A stretch of 64,000 nucleotides of DNA, taken from NCBI RefSeq assembly GCF_000337095.1, contig NZ_AOIV01000027.1:16447-80446 (forward strand). The letters are read 5' to 3'. This DNA comes from Halogeometricum pallidum JCM 14848 (GTDB lineage: Archaea > Halobacteriota > Halobacteria > Halobacteriales > Haloferacaceae). Both the position numbers and the translations under genes were made by a program. The notes beneath the pieces were generated by a model that was given only the letters and a program-made list of their open reading frames with translations, was not told the DNA's origin and ran no database searches. Shown in pieces: positions 35,646-44,700 of this stretch (positions within the stretch are counted from its first letter, which is position 1; each line of letters opens with the position of its first letter).

Positions 35646-35878
35646 AGTATCGGTATATACCCATATTTTTCAGGGCTTCTCATTCTGTTATTATCTACGG
35701 ACCCTGATAACTGTTGTTTCCGGATTGGTACCGCTTTTTAGTCCGTCGGGCGAGAAACCCCCGGCCGCGCGCGAGAAGCGTCACACTCCGTTCCGTCCCC
35801 CTCGTTCCGTCCGCCCACCGGCGAGAACGTCAAGCGATACCGAACGGATAAAGGGCGGCGCATCCGACCGTCTTAGTA

Positions 35879-36835
35879 ATGATTTCGCTCGGCAGTGCGA
35901 GTGCGGCCCCCGGCGAGGCGGACACGGGCCGCCTCGAAGTGGGTGAGATGCGCGACGGGACGCCCGTGGGCCTTCCCTGCGCCGTCGTCAACGGCGCCTC
36001 CGACGGGAAGACGCTCTACCTGCAGGCGGCCTCGGACGGGGACGAACTGAACGGCGTCGGCGTCATCCAGCGGTTGTTTCCGCGACTCGCCCCCTCGGAA
36101 CTCTCCGGTCAGATATTCGTCGTCGGTATCGTCAACTTCCACGCCTTCCAGGTGGCTCAACACCGGAATCCGATAGACGACACGAAGATGAACCGGGCGT
36201 ACCCGGGCGACAGTAACGGCACCTCCTCGGAACGCATCGCCGCGGCGACGTTCGACGTCGCTCGGGAGGCGGACCTCATCGTCGACCTCCACCAGGGTTC
36301 CACCTCGCAGATGATAGACGAGGTGCGCGTCCGGTGCGGCCGCCACCACCGCCTCCACGGCGACTGTCTCAGCCTCGCGAAGACGTTCGGATGCGGGTAC
36401 GTGCTGGACCAGAAGGGCCCGGACGGCCAACTCGCCCGCGCCGGCCCCGACGAGGGCGTCCCGACCATCGACCCCGAACTCGGCGGCTGTGTCGGGTGGG
36501 ACGAGGAGAGCATCCGCAAGGGCGTCCGCGGCGTCGAGAACGTCCTCCGCGGCTACGGCTTCCTCGAGGGGTCCGTCGAGACGGAACGACAGACCCGCGC
36601 GAAGGGGTTCGACCAGTACGGCTCGCCCGCCGGCGGCCTCGTCCGCTTCCAGAAGAGCCTCGGCGAACGGGTGTCGGCCGGCGACGCGGTGTTCGAGGTG
36701 ACGGACGTGTTCGGCAGCCTCAAGGCCCGCGTCACCGCCGACGGCCCCGGCGTCTTCTGGCGCTCCCGTCGCCTCCCGCAGGTCGCCACCGGCGAGTACG
36801 TCTGCTCGGTCGGCACCGACGTCGATAGCTTCTGA
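35879..36835 (+). CDS. Succinylglutamate desuccinylase/aspartoacylase family protein
   Basis: This 318-residue protein has the M14-like deacylase fold: NRAYPG (residues 105-110) and DLHQGS (His138, zinc ligand). At the first zinc motif the usual HGDE is DGDE, so Asp53 replaces a histidine ligand while Glu56 remains. The C-terminal beta domain (about 245-318) with ERVSAGDAVFEV is typical of the AstE/AspA group. It would cleave an N-acyl amino acid if metal binding is retained. The stop overlaps the next start (TGATG), so it is translationally coupled to the PLP enzyme. Confidence 0.85.
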   Translation: MISLGSASAAPGEADTGRLEVGEMRDGTPVGLPCAVVNGASDGKTLYLQAASDGDELNGVGVIQRLFPRLAPSELSGQIFVVGIVNFHAFQVAQHRNPIDDTKMNRAYPGDSNGTSSERIAAATFDVAREADLIVDLHQGSTSQMIDEVRVRCGRHHRLHGDCLSLAKTFGCGYVLDQKGPDGQLARAGPDEGVPTIDPELGGCVGWDEESIRKGVRGVENVLRGYGFLEGSVETERQTRAKGFDQYGSPAGGLVRFQKSLGERVSAGDAVFEVTDVFGSLKARVTADGPGVFWRSRRLPQVATGEYVCSVGTDVDSF

Positions 36836-37926
36836 TGACGCTTTCCTCCCTCTCCCTCCGGTGTTCGGCGTGCGGCGAGACGTACGAGACCGAGTGGGCG
36901 TGGTGCTGCGACTGCGGCGCCCCCCTTGACTTCCTCGCCGACCCGCACCCCTCGCGCGACGCGCCCGACCCTCGCGGGTTCGACGACCGGCGCGGCCTCT
37001 GGTCGTTCGCGGACTTCCTGCCCGTCGGCCCACACGTCACCCTCGGGGAGGGGATGACGCCCCTCGTCGACGCCCCCGAGTGGGACGCGTCGTTCAAACT
37101 GGAGTACGTCTTCCCCACCGGGTCGTTCAAGGACCGCGGCGCGACGACGACGCTCTCCGTCGCCGCGGAACTCGGCGTCGAGAACGTCGTCGAGGACTCC
37201 TCGGGCAACGCCGGCGCCGCGATAGCCACCTACGCCGCCCGCGCCGGCCTCGACGCCGACATCTACGTCCCGGCGTCGGTGAAGGCCTCGAAACTCCGCG
37301 CCATCGAACGCGCCGGCGCGACGCCCGTCCGCGTCGAGGGCACCCGCGAGGACGTGACCGACGCCTGCGTCGAGGCGGTCGAACGCGGCGACGGCTGGTA
37401 CGCCTCTCACTCGTGGAACCCCGCGTTCTTCGCCGGCACGGCCACGTTCGCCTACGAGGTGGCCTACCAGCGCGGGTGGTCCGCGCCCGACGCCGTCGTG
37501 ACGCCACTCGGTCACGGGACGCTGTTCCTCGGCGCCTATCGCGGGTTCCGCGCGCTCAGAGACGCGGGGTGGATAGACGAGATGCCGAAACTGCTCGGCG
37601 CGCAGGCGGCCGGCTATGCGCCCGTCGCCGAGGAGTTGCACGGACCGACCGACGGCAGAAACGACGCGGCCGACGGCATCCGGATACGCGACCCGACGCG
37701 ACTCGGGCAGATTCTCGCCGCCGTCGACGCCACCGACGGCGACGCCATCGCCCTCTCGGAGGCGGCGGCCGAATCCGAGCTAGAAGACCTGCACCGCTGC
37801 GGGTTCTACACCGAACCGACGTGCGCCGTCGCGCCCGCCGCCCTCCGCGAGTACCGCGACCGGGGGATTCTCTCGCCCGAGGACGACGTGGTGGTTCCGC
37901 TGACGGGAAGCGGGTTGAAAGGCTGA
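36835..37926 (+). CDS. Threonine synthase-like PLP-dependent enzyme
   Basis: The 363-residue fold type II PLP enzyme starts with a zinc-ribbon-like segment (Cys10, Cys13, Cys24, Cys27). Lys99 in PTGSFKDRG forms the Schiff base and EDSSGNAGAA binds the carboxylate. VVTPLGHGTLFLG stands where threonine synthases have their phosphate-binding loop. It could be a threonine synthase paralogue or a lyase acting on the product of the coupled deacylase gene. It shares one base with the upstream stop. Confidence 0.85.
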   Translation: MTLSSLSLRCSACGETYETEWAWCCDCGAPLDFLADPHPSRDAPDPRGFDDRRGLWSFADFLPVGPHVTLGEGMTPLVDAPEWDASFKLEYVFPTGSFKDRGATTTLSVAAELGVENVVEDSSGNAGAAIATYAARAGLDADIYVPASVKASKLRAIERAGATPVRVEGTREDVTDACVEAVERGDGWYASHSWNPAFFAGTATFAYEVAYQRGWSAPDAVVTPLGHGTLFLGAYRGFRALRDAGWIDEMPKLLGAQAAGYAPVAEELHGPTDGRNDAADGIRIRDPTRLGQILAAVDATDGDAIALSEAAAESELEDLHRCGFYTEPTCAVAPAALREYRDRGILSPEDDVVVPLTGSGLKG

Positions 37927-37970
37927 ACGCGCTCCCGAACGATCGAACGCAGAACCCGACCAAAAACGAG

Positions 37971-38150
37971 TTAGCTCGGCCGACCGGCGTCCCGGCCGGG
38001 TGTCTCCACGTCCGTCTCCGTCTCACCGCGGTACGTGTCGATTCCGAGCGCACGGTTGAGCGGGCACTTCTGCGTGATACCCGTCACCGCGAGGAGCGGT
38101 CCGACGACGAGTCGAGCGATGCGGTCGTAGCCACCGACGTTCTTCTGCAT
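37971..38150 (-). CDS. Shortened DUF2892 (YgaP-like) protein
   Basis: On the minus strand this 59-residue ORF starts MQKNVGGYDRIARLVVGP and continues LLAVTGITQKCPLNRALGIDTYRG. Both flanks match haloarchaeal DUF2892 membrane proteins, but the roughly 25-35 residues that normally lie between RLVVGP and TGxTQKCPLN, including one membrane helix and part of another, are missing with the frame kept. The C-terminus has a 17-residue polar extension. It may be a recent in-frame deletion allele. DUF2892 function is unknown, though it often occurs with rhodanese domains. Confidence 0.75.
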   Translation of the reverse strand: MQKNVGGYDRIARLVVGPLLAVTGITQKCPLNRALGIDTYRGETETDVETPGRDAGRPS

Positions 38151-38222
38151 TTTTCCTCGGCTCTCCCTACGTCGCGCGAACGCATAACGAGCGTCGCTGC
38201 TTCTCGGAACCGAAGAATCGAG

Positions 38223-38984
38223 CTACCGCTCGTACCGTCGCCGTCGCCCGCTCAGCCGTTCGTCCCAGTCGATCCACTCCTGTTCCCATCCGGTCGGCGC
38301 GAAGTAGCCCGTCTCGTCGCTGTCCAACTCGGCGTCCTCGCGCATCGTTCGGTTGCGCGCGAGGCCGCCCCGCTGTTCCCCCTCGACGAGGAGGGGTTCG
38401 AGGGCGACCGGACCGTGCTTTTCGACCACCTCGCCCGCGTCGTCGACGCTCACGAGCGTCTGTTTGGGGCCGCCCATCGGGAGGACGAGCCGACCGTCGG
38501 ACGCCAGTTGCGAGACGAGGCGCTCCGGCGGGCCGAGGGACGCCGCCTCGACGAGGATGCGGTCGAACGGCGCGTACTCGGGGAGTCCCTCCGCGCCGTC
38601 GCGGCAGTCGACGAGGACGGCCGACGCGTCCGCGGACTGGAGGTTCGACCGCGCCTCGTAGACGAGGGTGCGGTCGATGTCGACGGCGTGGACGTGCGTC
38701 TCGCCGACGATTTCGGCCAACAGCGCGGCGGTGTAGCCGACCCCCGCGCCGACGACGAGCACGTCCTCCTCGGGTTCCGCCGAGAGCGCAGAGAGGAGTC
38801 GGGCGACGTTCGCCGGCGAGAGGACCGTCGAGCCCTCGAAGTCGCCGTTGCGGTTCTGGTACGGGGCGTTCTCGACGAACTCGTGTCGCGGGACGGTTCG
38901 CATGGCGAGGGCGACGGACTCGGCCACGTCCATGCCGTGTTCGAGGCCGTCGACCATGTCTTCTCGCAGTACCGCGGGGTCCAT
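38223..38984 (-). CDS. pcm: Protein-L-isoaspartate O-methyltransferase
   Basis: The 253-residue PCMT-family protein has RTVPRHEFVENAPYQN and STVLSPANVARLLSAL before the SAM motif VLVVGAGVGYTAALLAEIVG, then HAVDIDRTL and LPMGGPKQTLV. PCMT repairs isoaspartyl residues in aged proteins. It is somewhat longer than the bacterial enzyme, with an acidic C-terminal tail. The segment STVLSPANVA lacks the usual SQP, so the substrate pocket may differ. It follows the methyltransferase gene on the same strand by 21 bases. Confidence 0.85.
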   Translation of the reverse strand: MDPAVLREDMVDGLEHGMDVAESVALAMRTVPRHEFVENAPYQNRNGDFEGSTVLSPANVARLLSALSAEPEEDVLVVGAGVGYTAALLAEIVGETHVHAVDIDRTLVYEARSNLQSADASAVLVDCRDGAEGLPEYAPFDRILVEAASLGPPERLVSQLASDGRLVLPMGGPKQTLVSVDDAGEVVEKHGPVALEPLLVEGEQRGGLARNRTMREDAELDSDETGYFAPTGWEQEWIDWDERLSGRRRRYER

Positions 38985-39005
38985 ACGCCCCTTCGGAATC
39001 CCGTA

Positions 39006-39959
39006 CTAATCAACTGCACGCTCGGGACGACGCGCGACGACGGCCGAGCGGTCGTCGCCGGGCACCGCGCGCACCGTCACGTCGACGAACCCGGCTGATT
39101 CGAGCCACGAGCGGTACGCCTTCTCGGGGTAGGCGTCGCCGCGGCCGACGCCAAGCGCGCGGACCCGCGCCCGGACCGCCGCCCGCGACCCGTCGCGCAG
39201 GGCGTCGACGAGGACGAGCGTCCCGCCCGGTTCGAGGGCGTCGAACGCGGCGGACAGGAGCGTCCGGTTCTCCTCGGCGCCGAACCGACTCGTCGCGTCC
39301 GCCGCGAACGCGAGGTCGAACCGCGAACCCGCTCGGAAGTCGGCCGCGTCCGGGACGTCGGCCGCGACGGTCTGTACCTCCCGGTGTGCGAGCATCGGGG
39401 CCACGGCGTCGACGGCGGCCGGTTCGTCGACGAGCGTCGTCTCGAAGCCGCGGGCGGCGAACTCGGTCGCGTACGCGCCCGAGGCCCCGCAGACGTCGAG
39501 GACGCGTTCGGCCCCGGGCGCCTCGCGCACGGCGGCGGTGACGCGCGCCCGAACCCGCGCCTCGTCCGTCGCGGCGTGCGCGCCCAGTCGGTTCCGCGTC
39601 CACTCCTCGGGCGGGTCGGGCGCCTCGCCCGTCCGCATCGTCTCCGGGAGGGCGGCCCAGCGGTCGAACAGGTCCAACGCGTGCGGAAGGCGGCCGATGG
39701 ACCGCACGTCGCGCTTGGCGAGGAAGCCGAGCGCGCGGTTCGTTATCTCGTACTCGTCGCCGACGCGGCGGAGGTATCCGAGGTCCGCGAGTGATTCGAC
39801 GACGACGCGGGCGGCGTGTTCGGTCACGCCCGACTCGGCGGCGGCCGCCTCGGGCGTCCCCGCGGTGTCGAGAATCGCCTCCAGGAGGCCGCTCCGACGG
39901 GCGGCCCACAGGACGAACAGTTCCTCCCTGTCGAGCGACGACCGGTCTCGCGTCGGCAT
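39006..39959 (-). CDS. O-methyltransferase-like protein with winged-helix dimerisation domain
   Basis: The 317-residue protein has an N-terminal winged-helix region (LLEAILDTAGTPEAAAAESGVTEHAARVVVESL) like plant-type O-methyltransferases and a C-terminal Rossmann SAM domain with VLDVCGASGAYATEFAARG and GGTLVLVDAL. The substrate is unknown. It precedes pcm with a 21-base gap, so the two are probably one transcription unit. Confidence 0.83.
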   Translation of the reverse strand: MPTRDRSSLDREELFVLWAARRSGLLEAILDTAGTPEAAAAESGVTEHAARVVVESLADLGYLRRVGDEYEITNRALGFLAKRDVRSIGRLPHALDLFDRWAALPETMRTGEAPDPPEEWTRNRLGAHAATDEARVRARVTAAVREAPGAERVLDVCGASGAYATEFAARGFETTLVDEPAAVDAVAPMLAHREVQTVAADVPDAADFRAGSRFDLAFAADATSRFGAEENRTLLSAAFDALEPGGTLVLVDALRDGSRAAVRARVRALGVGRGDAYPEKAYRSWLESAGFVDVTVRAVPGDDRSAVVARRPERAVD

Positions 39960-40185
39960 ACCGCCCCGGACGGCGGGCCGGGTAAAAGCGGCTCCGTTCC
40001 GACTCGCTCACGACTCCATCACCCACCGAAACGGATGCATAATATCCTTCTGTACTGACTGTTTCAAACCGTTTCACGCGAGAAACCGGCAGACAGCGTC
40101 GAGGTCGATCCGTTCTGTTTCGGACCCTTGTTAGCCGAAACGTACGCGATAGTTTATACAACCGGAGCGGTTCGCTGCTCTCACG

Positions 40186-40662
40186 ATGGGTACCCGAGAA
40201 ACTCCAGCACACGACTCGGCGTACGACACTCACACCTCCACGGTCCGAACCGACGGCGACCGCTCGGACCGACGCCCGCGCATCTCGCGCGACGACGCGT
40301 TCCACGTCCTCCAAGACGAGGGTCGCCGTGCAGTCATTCGGTTCCTCCTCGCTAAGAAGACGGAGGAACCGACCCCGCTCTCGACGCTCGCGGCGTTCAT
40401 CGCGGCCGTCAAATACGGCGACAGCGAGTCGACGGCCGTCGGCGAGGTGCAAGAACGAGTGCGCGTTGCGCTTCACCACTCGCACCTACCGGTGCTCGAG
40501 GACCACGGTCTGGTCGTCTACGACCACGCGACGCGGACGGTCGAACCGAGACCGCTCCTCACGGCCCTCGACCCGTTCCTCGAAGACGGACTCGACGCCG
40601 AACGAGACCTGACGGTCGACCCCGACCGGGCCGAGGACCGCGGACTCGGCGGCGCGCGGTAA
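40186..40662 (+). CDS. DUF7344-type winged-helix protein
   Basis: The 158-residue protein has a charged N-terminus and a winged-helix core (about 35-120) with ISRDDAFHVLQDEGRRAVIRFLL, VRVALHHSHLPVLEDHGLVVYD and the acidic C-terminus of haloarchaeal DUF7344 regulators. TTTATA at 40153-40158, 33 bases before the ATG, fixes the start. It is a likely DNA-binding regulator; no target is evident. Confidence 0.8.
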   Translation: MGTRETPAHDSAYDTHTSTVRTDGDRSDRRPRISRDDAFHVLQDEGRRAVIRFLLAKKTEEPTPLSTLAAFIAAVKYGDSESTAVGEVQERVRVALHHSHLPVLEDHGLVVYDHATRTVEPRPLLTALDPFLEDGLDAERDLTVDPDRAEDRGLGGAR

Positions 40663-40773
40663 CCGCGTCGCTCAGGTTGGGCCCGAAGAACTCCCGCTCT
40701 CGCCGGCGTTCCCGCGCGTCGTTCGTCCGCCTCCCGAGCGTCGGCGTCGGCCGCCGCTATCGGCCCCGGCCGG

Positions 40774-41430
40774 TCACCACGCCGACCACGCCGAGGTGGT
40801 CTTGTCGGTGCCGTACAGGCGATTGATGTCCTTCGCGTACACCATGTCCCCGTCGTGGTCGAGTTTCCCGTGGCGGTACTCCGGCGCGTCCTCGCGGACG
40901 TGGAGGGCCTTCACGAGGAACTCCTCGTCGCCGAACGACTCCGTGTCGCCGACGGTGAACTCGTAGTCGCCGGGGACGTTCACCTTGAAACTCCGGGTGT
41001 TCTCGCGATAGCCCGTCCCCTCTTTCGGGTTGACGGTGACGCGCACGGAGACGTTATCGACGGCGCGGGTCCAGATGGTCTTGGCGTCCTCGACGGTGGC
41101 CTCGTCGACGCGTTGCTCCGGGCCGACTTCGATGCCCGTGATGCGGACGAGCATGATAGCCTCGGGCGTGTCGACGATGAACTCTTCGCCGGCGGCGATG
41201 GTTTCGGTCGGCGGCACGTCGACCATCGTGGTGAACGACTCGTCGTCCTGCGAGATGACGACCTTTCGTTCGACTTCCGTCTCCTCTTCGACCCGCACCT
41301 TGTGGACGTGGCTGCACTCCGTGCAGCGAACCGTGGTGTGGCCGCCCGGTTTCAGCACCTCGTGCACCGTCTCCTCCGCGGGCGAACAGGAGGGACAGGC
41401 GACCGCGATACGGTCCTGCGTGTTGCTCAT
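40774..41430 (-). CDS. HVO_0476-type zinc finger protein
   Basis: From ATG 41430 the protein has 218 residues. The N-terminus has a zinc ribbon with CPSC and CTEC separated by 25 residues, and the rest is beta-rich with VDVPPTETIAAGEEFIVDT and IWTRAVDNVSVRVTVNP. It matches the haloarchaeal family I know from HVO_0476, which lies next to the glycolytic gene cluster in Haloferax. The biochemical role is unknown; a nucleic-acid-binding or RNA polymerase-related function is speculation. The upstream open frame to 41631 is not part of the family. Confidence 0.82.
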   Translation of the reverse strand: MSNTQDRIAVACPSCSPAEETVHEVLKPGGHTTVRCTECSHVHKVRVEEETEVERKVVISQDDESFTTMVDVPPTETIAAGEEFIVDTPEAIMLVRITGIEVGPEQRVDEATVEDAKTIWTRAVDNVSVRVTVNPKEGTGYRENTRSFKVNVPGDYEFTVGDTESFGDEEFLVKALHVREDAPEYRHGKLDHDGDMVYAKDINRLYGTDKTTSAWSAW

Positions 41431-41551
41431 ACGGCCTGTTATCCCGTCACGCCGTAAAAATCCGCCCTTCCGCGGGTCGCCGTGGGATGGTCTGTCTGTC
41501 ACGCGTTCACGAGACAGCGGATTGATATTTCTAAGCGTCGAAGGGCCGCGT

Positions 41552-41716
41552 ATGGTCTCTCGCGACACGAAAATCACCGCCGCGTTCGTCGTCGTCGCAC
41601 TCGCCCTGTGGCTCCTCGCGGGGCAATTCACCGATAGTTCGTTGGTTCTCTTCGGTATCCTGCTCGGGATCGGCGTGGTGCTACCGACGGCACTGAACGA
41701 GATACGGAATCGGTAG
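41552..41716 (+). CDS. Small two-helix membrane protein
   Basis: The 54-residue ORF begins MVSRDTKITAAF and has two hydrophobic helices (VVVALALWLLAG and LVLFGILLGIGVVLPTALNEI). TGATATTTCT lies about 28 bases upstream, fitting a leaderless promoter. It diverges from the HVO_0476-like gene. No function is known. Confidence 0.7.
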   Translation: MVSRDTKITAAFVVVALALWLLAGQFTDSSLVLFGILLGIGVVLPTALNEIRNR

Positions 41717-41830
41717 TTCGGATCTTCGGATACTCCGAACTCGGCAGTTCGACTTCCCCCTCGTCTCGCGGTTTCACCGCTCGACAGCCGGGAGGTCCAC
41801 GACCTCCCCTGCTCACGGCTTCGCCGTTCC

Positions 41831-42781
41831 TTACCGAGGAAGTTTCACTTCCTCTCCGTCCGCGTACACCGTCGGGTCCTTGATGATGCCATCTAGATGA
41901 AGCGGTGCCTCCGTGTCGCCGCCGATGCCCGCGTCGTCGCCGATGGCGACGTGCACCGTGCCGGCCGCCTTCTCGTCTAGGAGGACGGACCCGACGAGGT
42001 GGTCGACGCCGACGTTCGTGCCGATGCCGAGTTCGGCGAGGTTGTAGGCGTCCCGTCCCACCTGCTCCGCGCCCGCCTCGACCTGTTCGCGCACGCTCTC
42101 GTCGGAGATGTCGGTGACGTAGCCGTCCTCCACGTCGAAGCGAAGTTGCTGTCCGCCCTCCAGGAGGCCGTGGGGCATCATCGTCCCGTCGACGACGTAC
42201 GTGCCGTCGGCGGTCTCCGGGGAGACGAACACCTCGCCCGCGGGGAGGTTGGAGAACCCGCCCGCCTCGTGGACGATGCCGGTGTCCGCGCGCCACTCCC
42301 GCGCGCCGGGTTCGAAGGTGATGTCGGTGCCCGACGGCGTTTCCACGCGGATGACGCTGGCCTCCGTCACCTGTTCGAGCACGTCCAAGCAGTGCTGGGA
42401 GATGGCGTCGTAGTCGGCGTCTAACCCGGCGAGGAACACATCCTCGGTGATGCCGGGGAGCGTCGCGCCGCGCGCGCCGCCCTCGCAGGCGTTGCTCCGG
42501 GCGCGGGTGTGACTCAGGCTCTTCGTCGTCGGCGCGAGGAACACGTCCGCCGCGGCCATCGCGGCGGCGACGGCGGCGGGCGGTTCCTCGCCGTGTTGGT
42601 CCCCCGGCGGGTAGCGCAGGAGCGTCGCGTCGCCCGTCGCGTCCGAGGCGGCGTCGTAGAGCGCCTCGCCGATGTCGATGCGCTCGTCGTCGGTGACGAC
42701 GACGCAGGAGTCGTCCGGTTCGATGGCCATGCACTGGCCGACGGCCGTCTCCGCGGCGTCGCGCAACTCGTCGTCCGTCAT
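41831..42781 (-). CDS. Aminopeptidase, AmpS/M29-like
   Basis: From ATG 42781 (MTDDELRDAAE) the protein has 316 residues, with SGTDITFEPGAREWRADTG, NLPAGEVFVSPE and the metal-binding histidine segment NVGVDHLVGSVLLDEKAAGTVHVAIGDD typical of M29 metallo-aminopeptidases. The acidic/His ligands are present. The frame is open upstream to 42991; MGTTNRPAD at 42820 is an alternative start, but an AACTAACC-like box about 30 bases upstream supports 42781. It diverges from gapB. Confidence 0.8.
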   Translation of the reverse strand: MTDDELRDAAETAVGQCMAIEPDDSCVVVTDDERIDIGEALYDAASDATGDATLLRYPPGDQHGEEPPAAVAAAMAAADVFLAPTTKSLSHTRARSNACEGGARGATLPGITEDVFLAGLDADYDAISQHCLDVLEQVTEASVIRVETPSGTDITFEPGAREWRADTGIVHEAGGFSNLPAGEVFVSPETADGTYVVDGTMMPHGLLEGGQQLRFDVEDGYVTDISDESVREQVEAGAEQVGRDAYNLAELGIGTNVGVDHLVGSVLLDEKAAGTVHVAIGDDAGIGGDTEAPLHLDGIIKDPTVYADGEEVKLPR

Positions 42782-42971
42782 GTCGCGAACTGGGTCGGCC
42801 GGCCGGTTAGTCGTTCCCATCCGACCCCCGTCTCGCGGAATCTGCCGCGTTGACGAACCCGTGAGTAGTAACTCGCGCTCGTACGAATCCTCCGCGTTAC
42901 TCGCCGCAGAGTTAATTTCCGACAAAAAATCCCCGAAATAACTATTGTCCTCGGCCGTCGACACCTCACCG

Positions 42972-44057
42972 ATGATACGAGTGGGTGTCAACGGCTACGG
43001 CACGATCGGTAAGCGAGTGGCCGACGCCGTCGACGCACAACCGGACATGGAACTCATCGGTGTGGCGAAGACCCAACCGAACTTCGAGGCCCACACCGCC
43101 GTTCAGCGAGGATACTCGATGTACGCCGCGATTCCCGAGCGAATGCCGCTGTTCTCCGAGGCGGGTATCGACGTCGAGGGCGCCGTCGACGAGATGGTCG
43201 CCGACGCCGACGTCGTCGTCGACTGCACGCCGTCGGGAATCGGAGAGAAGAACAAGGCCCTCTACGAGTCGCACGACACGCCCGCCATCTTCCAAGGCGG
43301 CGAGGACGCCGACATCGGCGACGTGAGCTTCGTCGCCCGCGCGAACTACGACGACGCCCTCGGCGCTGACTACGTCCGCGCGGTCTCCTGTAACACGACG
43401 GGACTCTCGCGGATTATCGCCCCCCTCGAGGAGGAGTACGGCGTCGAGAAGGTCCGCGCGACGCTCGTCCGCCGGGGCGGCGACCCGGGGCAGAACTCCC
43501 GCGGCCCCATCAACGACATCCTCCCGGACCCAATCCACATCCCGAGCCACCACGGCCCCGACGTACGGACCATCTTCCCCGAGTTGAAGATAGACACGCT
43601 GGGTCTGAAGGTGCCGGCGACGCTGATGCACGTCCACAGCCTCAACGTCACCTTAGAGGACGACGTGACGGCGGCGCACGTCCGGCAACTCCTCGAAGAG
43701 GAATCGCGCGTCTTCGTCATCTCCGAGGGGATGGGTATCGACGGCGCGGGCAAACTCAAGGACTTCGCGCACGACGCCGGACGCCCGCGCGGCGACCTCT
43801 GGGAGAACTGCGTCTGGGGGGAGTCCATCGCCGTCGAGGGCCGCGATATGTATCTGTTCCAGGCCATCCACCAGGAGTCCGACGTGATTCCCGAGAACGT
43901 CGACGCCATCCGCGCGATGACGGAGTCGGCCAGCAAGGCCGATAGCGTCGCGACGACCGACGAGTACCTCGGCGTCGGCATCACGGGCGACCCCTCGGGG
44001 TTCAACGAAGGGGACCGCTCCGACCGCGTCCCCGGGACGGAACTCGCGGACGACTGA
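42972..44057 (+). CDS. gapB: Glyceraldehyde-3-phosphate dehydrogenase, archaeal type II
   Basis: This 361-residue enzyme is the archaeal phosphorylating [25 protein letters not shown] at the N-terminus and catalytic Cys140 in [12 protein letters not shown]. Type II GAPDH is the gluconeogenic enzyme in Haloferax volcanii. AAATAACTA about 30 bases upstream supports ATG 42972. The C-terminal 25 residues are an acidic tail. A bacterial-type GAPDH lies 2 kb away, so this locus holds both. Confidence 0.93.
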   Translation: MIRVGVNGYGTIGKRVADAVDAQPDMELIGVAKTQPNFEAHTAVQRGYSMYAAIPERMPLFSEAGIDVEGAVDEMVADADVVVDCTPSGIGEKNKALYESHDTPAIFQGGEDADIGDVSFVARANYDDALGADYVRAVSCNTTGLSRIIAPLEEEYGVEKVRATLVRRGGDPGQNSRGPINDILPDPIHIPSHHGPDVRTIFPELKIDTLGLKVPATLMHVHSLNVTLEDDVTAAHVRQLLEEESRVFVISEGMGIDGAGKLKDFAHDAGRPRGDLWENCVWGESIAVEGRDMYLFQAIHQESDVIPENVDAIRAMTESASKADSVATTDEYLGVGITGDPSGFNEGDRSDRVPGTELADD

Positions 44058-44113
44058 GCGTCCGTCCGTCCCTCGTCCGCACCCTTCGCCCCTCGCCACC
44101 GCTCGTACTCCGT

Positions 44114-44602
44114 TCACACCTCGTAGAACGCCACGTCGTCCTCCTCGGTGTCGAACAGGGCGACGTGGTAGGTGTCGTCCGCGCCCGGAATCGGCAGACC
44201 GCCGGGGTTGACGTGGACGGTGTCGCCTCGCTCCTCGTACGTTCGTTGATGCGTGTGTCCGCGGAAGACGTAGTCGTACGTTCCCGAGTCGACGAGGCCG
44301 TCGACCAGCGTCTCGTTCGTCCCGTGATAGAGGGCGACCGACGCGGCGTCGAACTCGAACGTCGCGCACTCGCCGTGGTAGGTGCCGAACGACGCTATCA
44401 CCGACCCGAGGTTCCACTCCCCGTCGTTGTTGCCGCGGACGGCGTGGAACTCGAAATCGGAATCGAAAACGTTCGCGGTGAACGGCGAGACGACGTCGCC
44501 GCAGTGCAGTACCGCGTCGACGCCGGCGTCCTCGAACGTCTCGACGGCGCCGCGCGCTAAGTCGAGATTGTCGTGCGTGTCCGAACAGATTCCCACTCTC
44601 AT
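44114..44602 (-). CDS. YfcE-type metallophosphodiesterase
   Basis: This 162-residue calcineurin-like phosphoesterase has the five metal motifs: GICSDTHDN, LHCGDVVS, VRGNNDGE, LYHGT and RGHTHQ. Family members hydrolyse phosphodiesters with Mn2+ or Ni2+, but no physiological substrate is known. ATG at 44602 fits the family start MRVGICSDTHDN. It lies convergently after gapB and downstream of pgk on the same strand. Confidence 0.9.
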   Translation of the reverse strand: MRVGICSDTHDNLDLARGAVETFEDAGVDAVLHCGDVVSPFTANVFDSDFEFHAVRGNNDGEWNLGSVIASFGTYHGECATFEFDAASVALYHGTNETLVDGLVDSGTYDYVFRGHTHQRTYEERGDTVHVNPGGLPIPGADDTYHVALFDTEEDDVAFYEV

Positions 44603-44700
44603 GGCTCCGGGTTCGAGGGACTCGCGCAAGAAAGTTGGCGCGGCGTCGGGTCGCGTCGTCGTCCGTCGCCGTCCGTTCGCTCTCGTCCGTCGTCCGCCGC

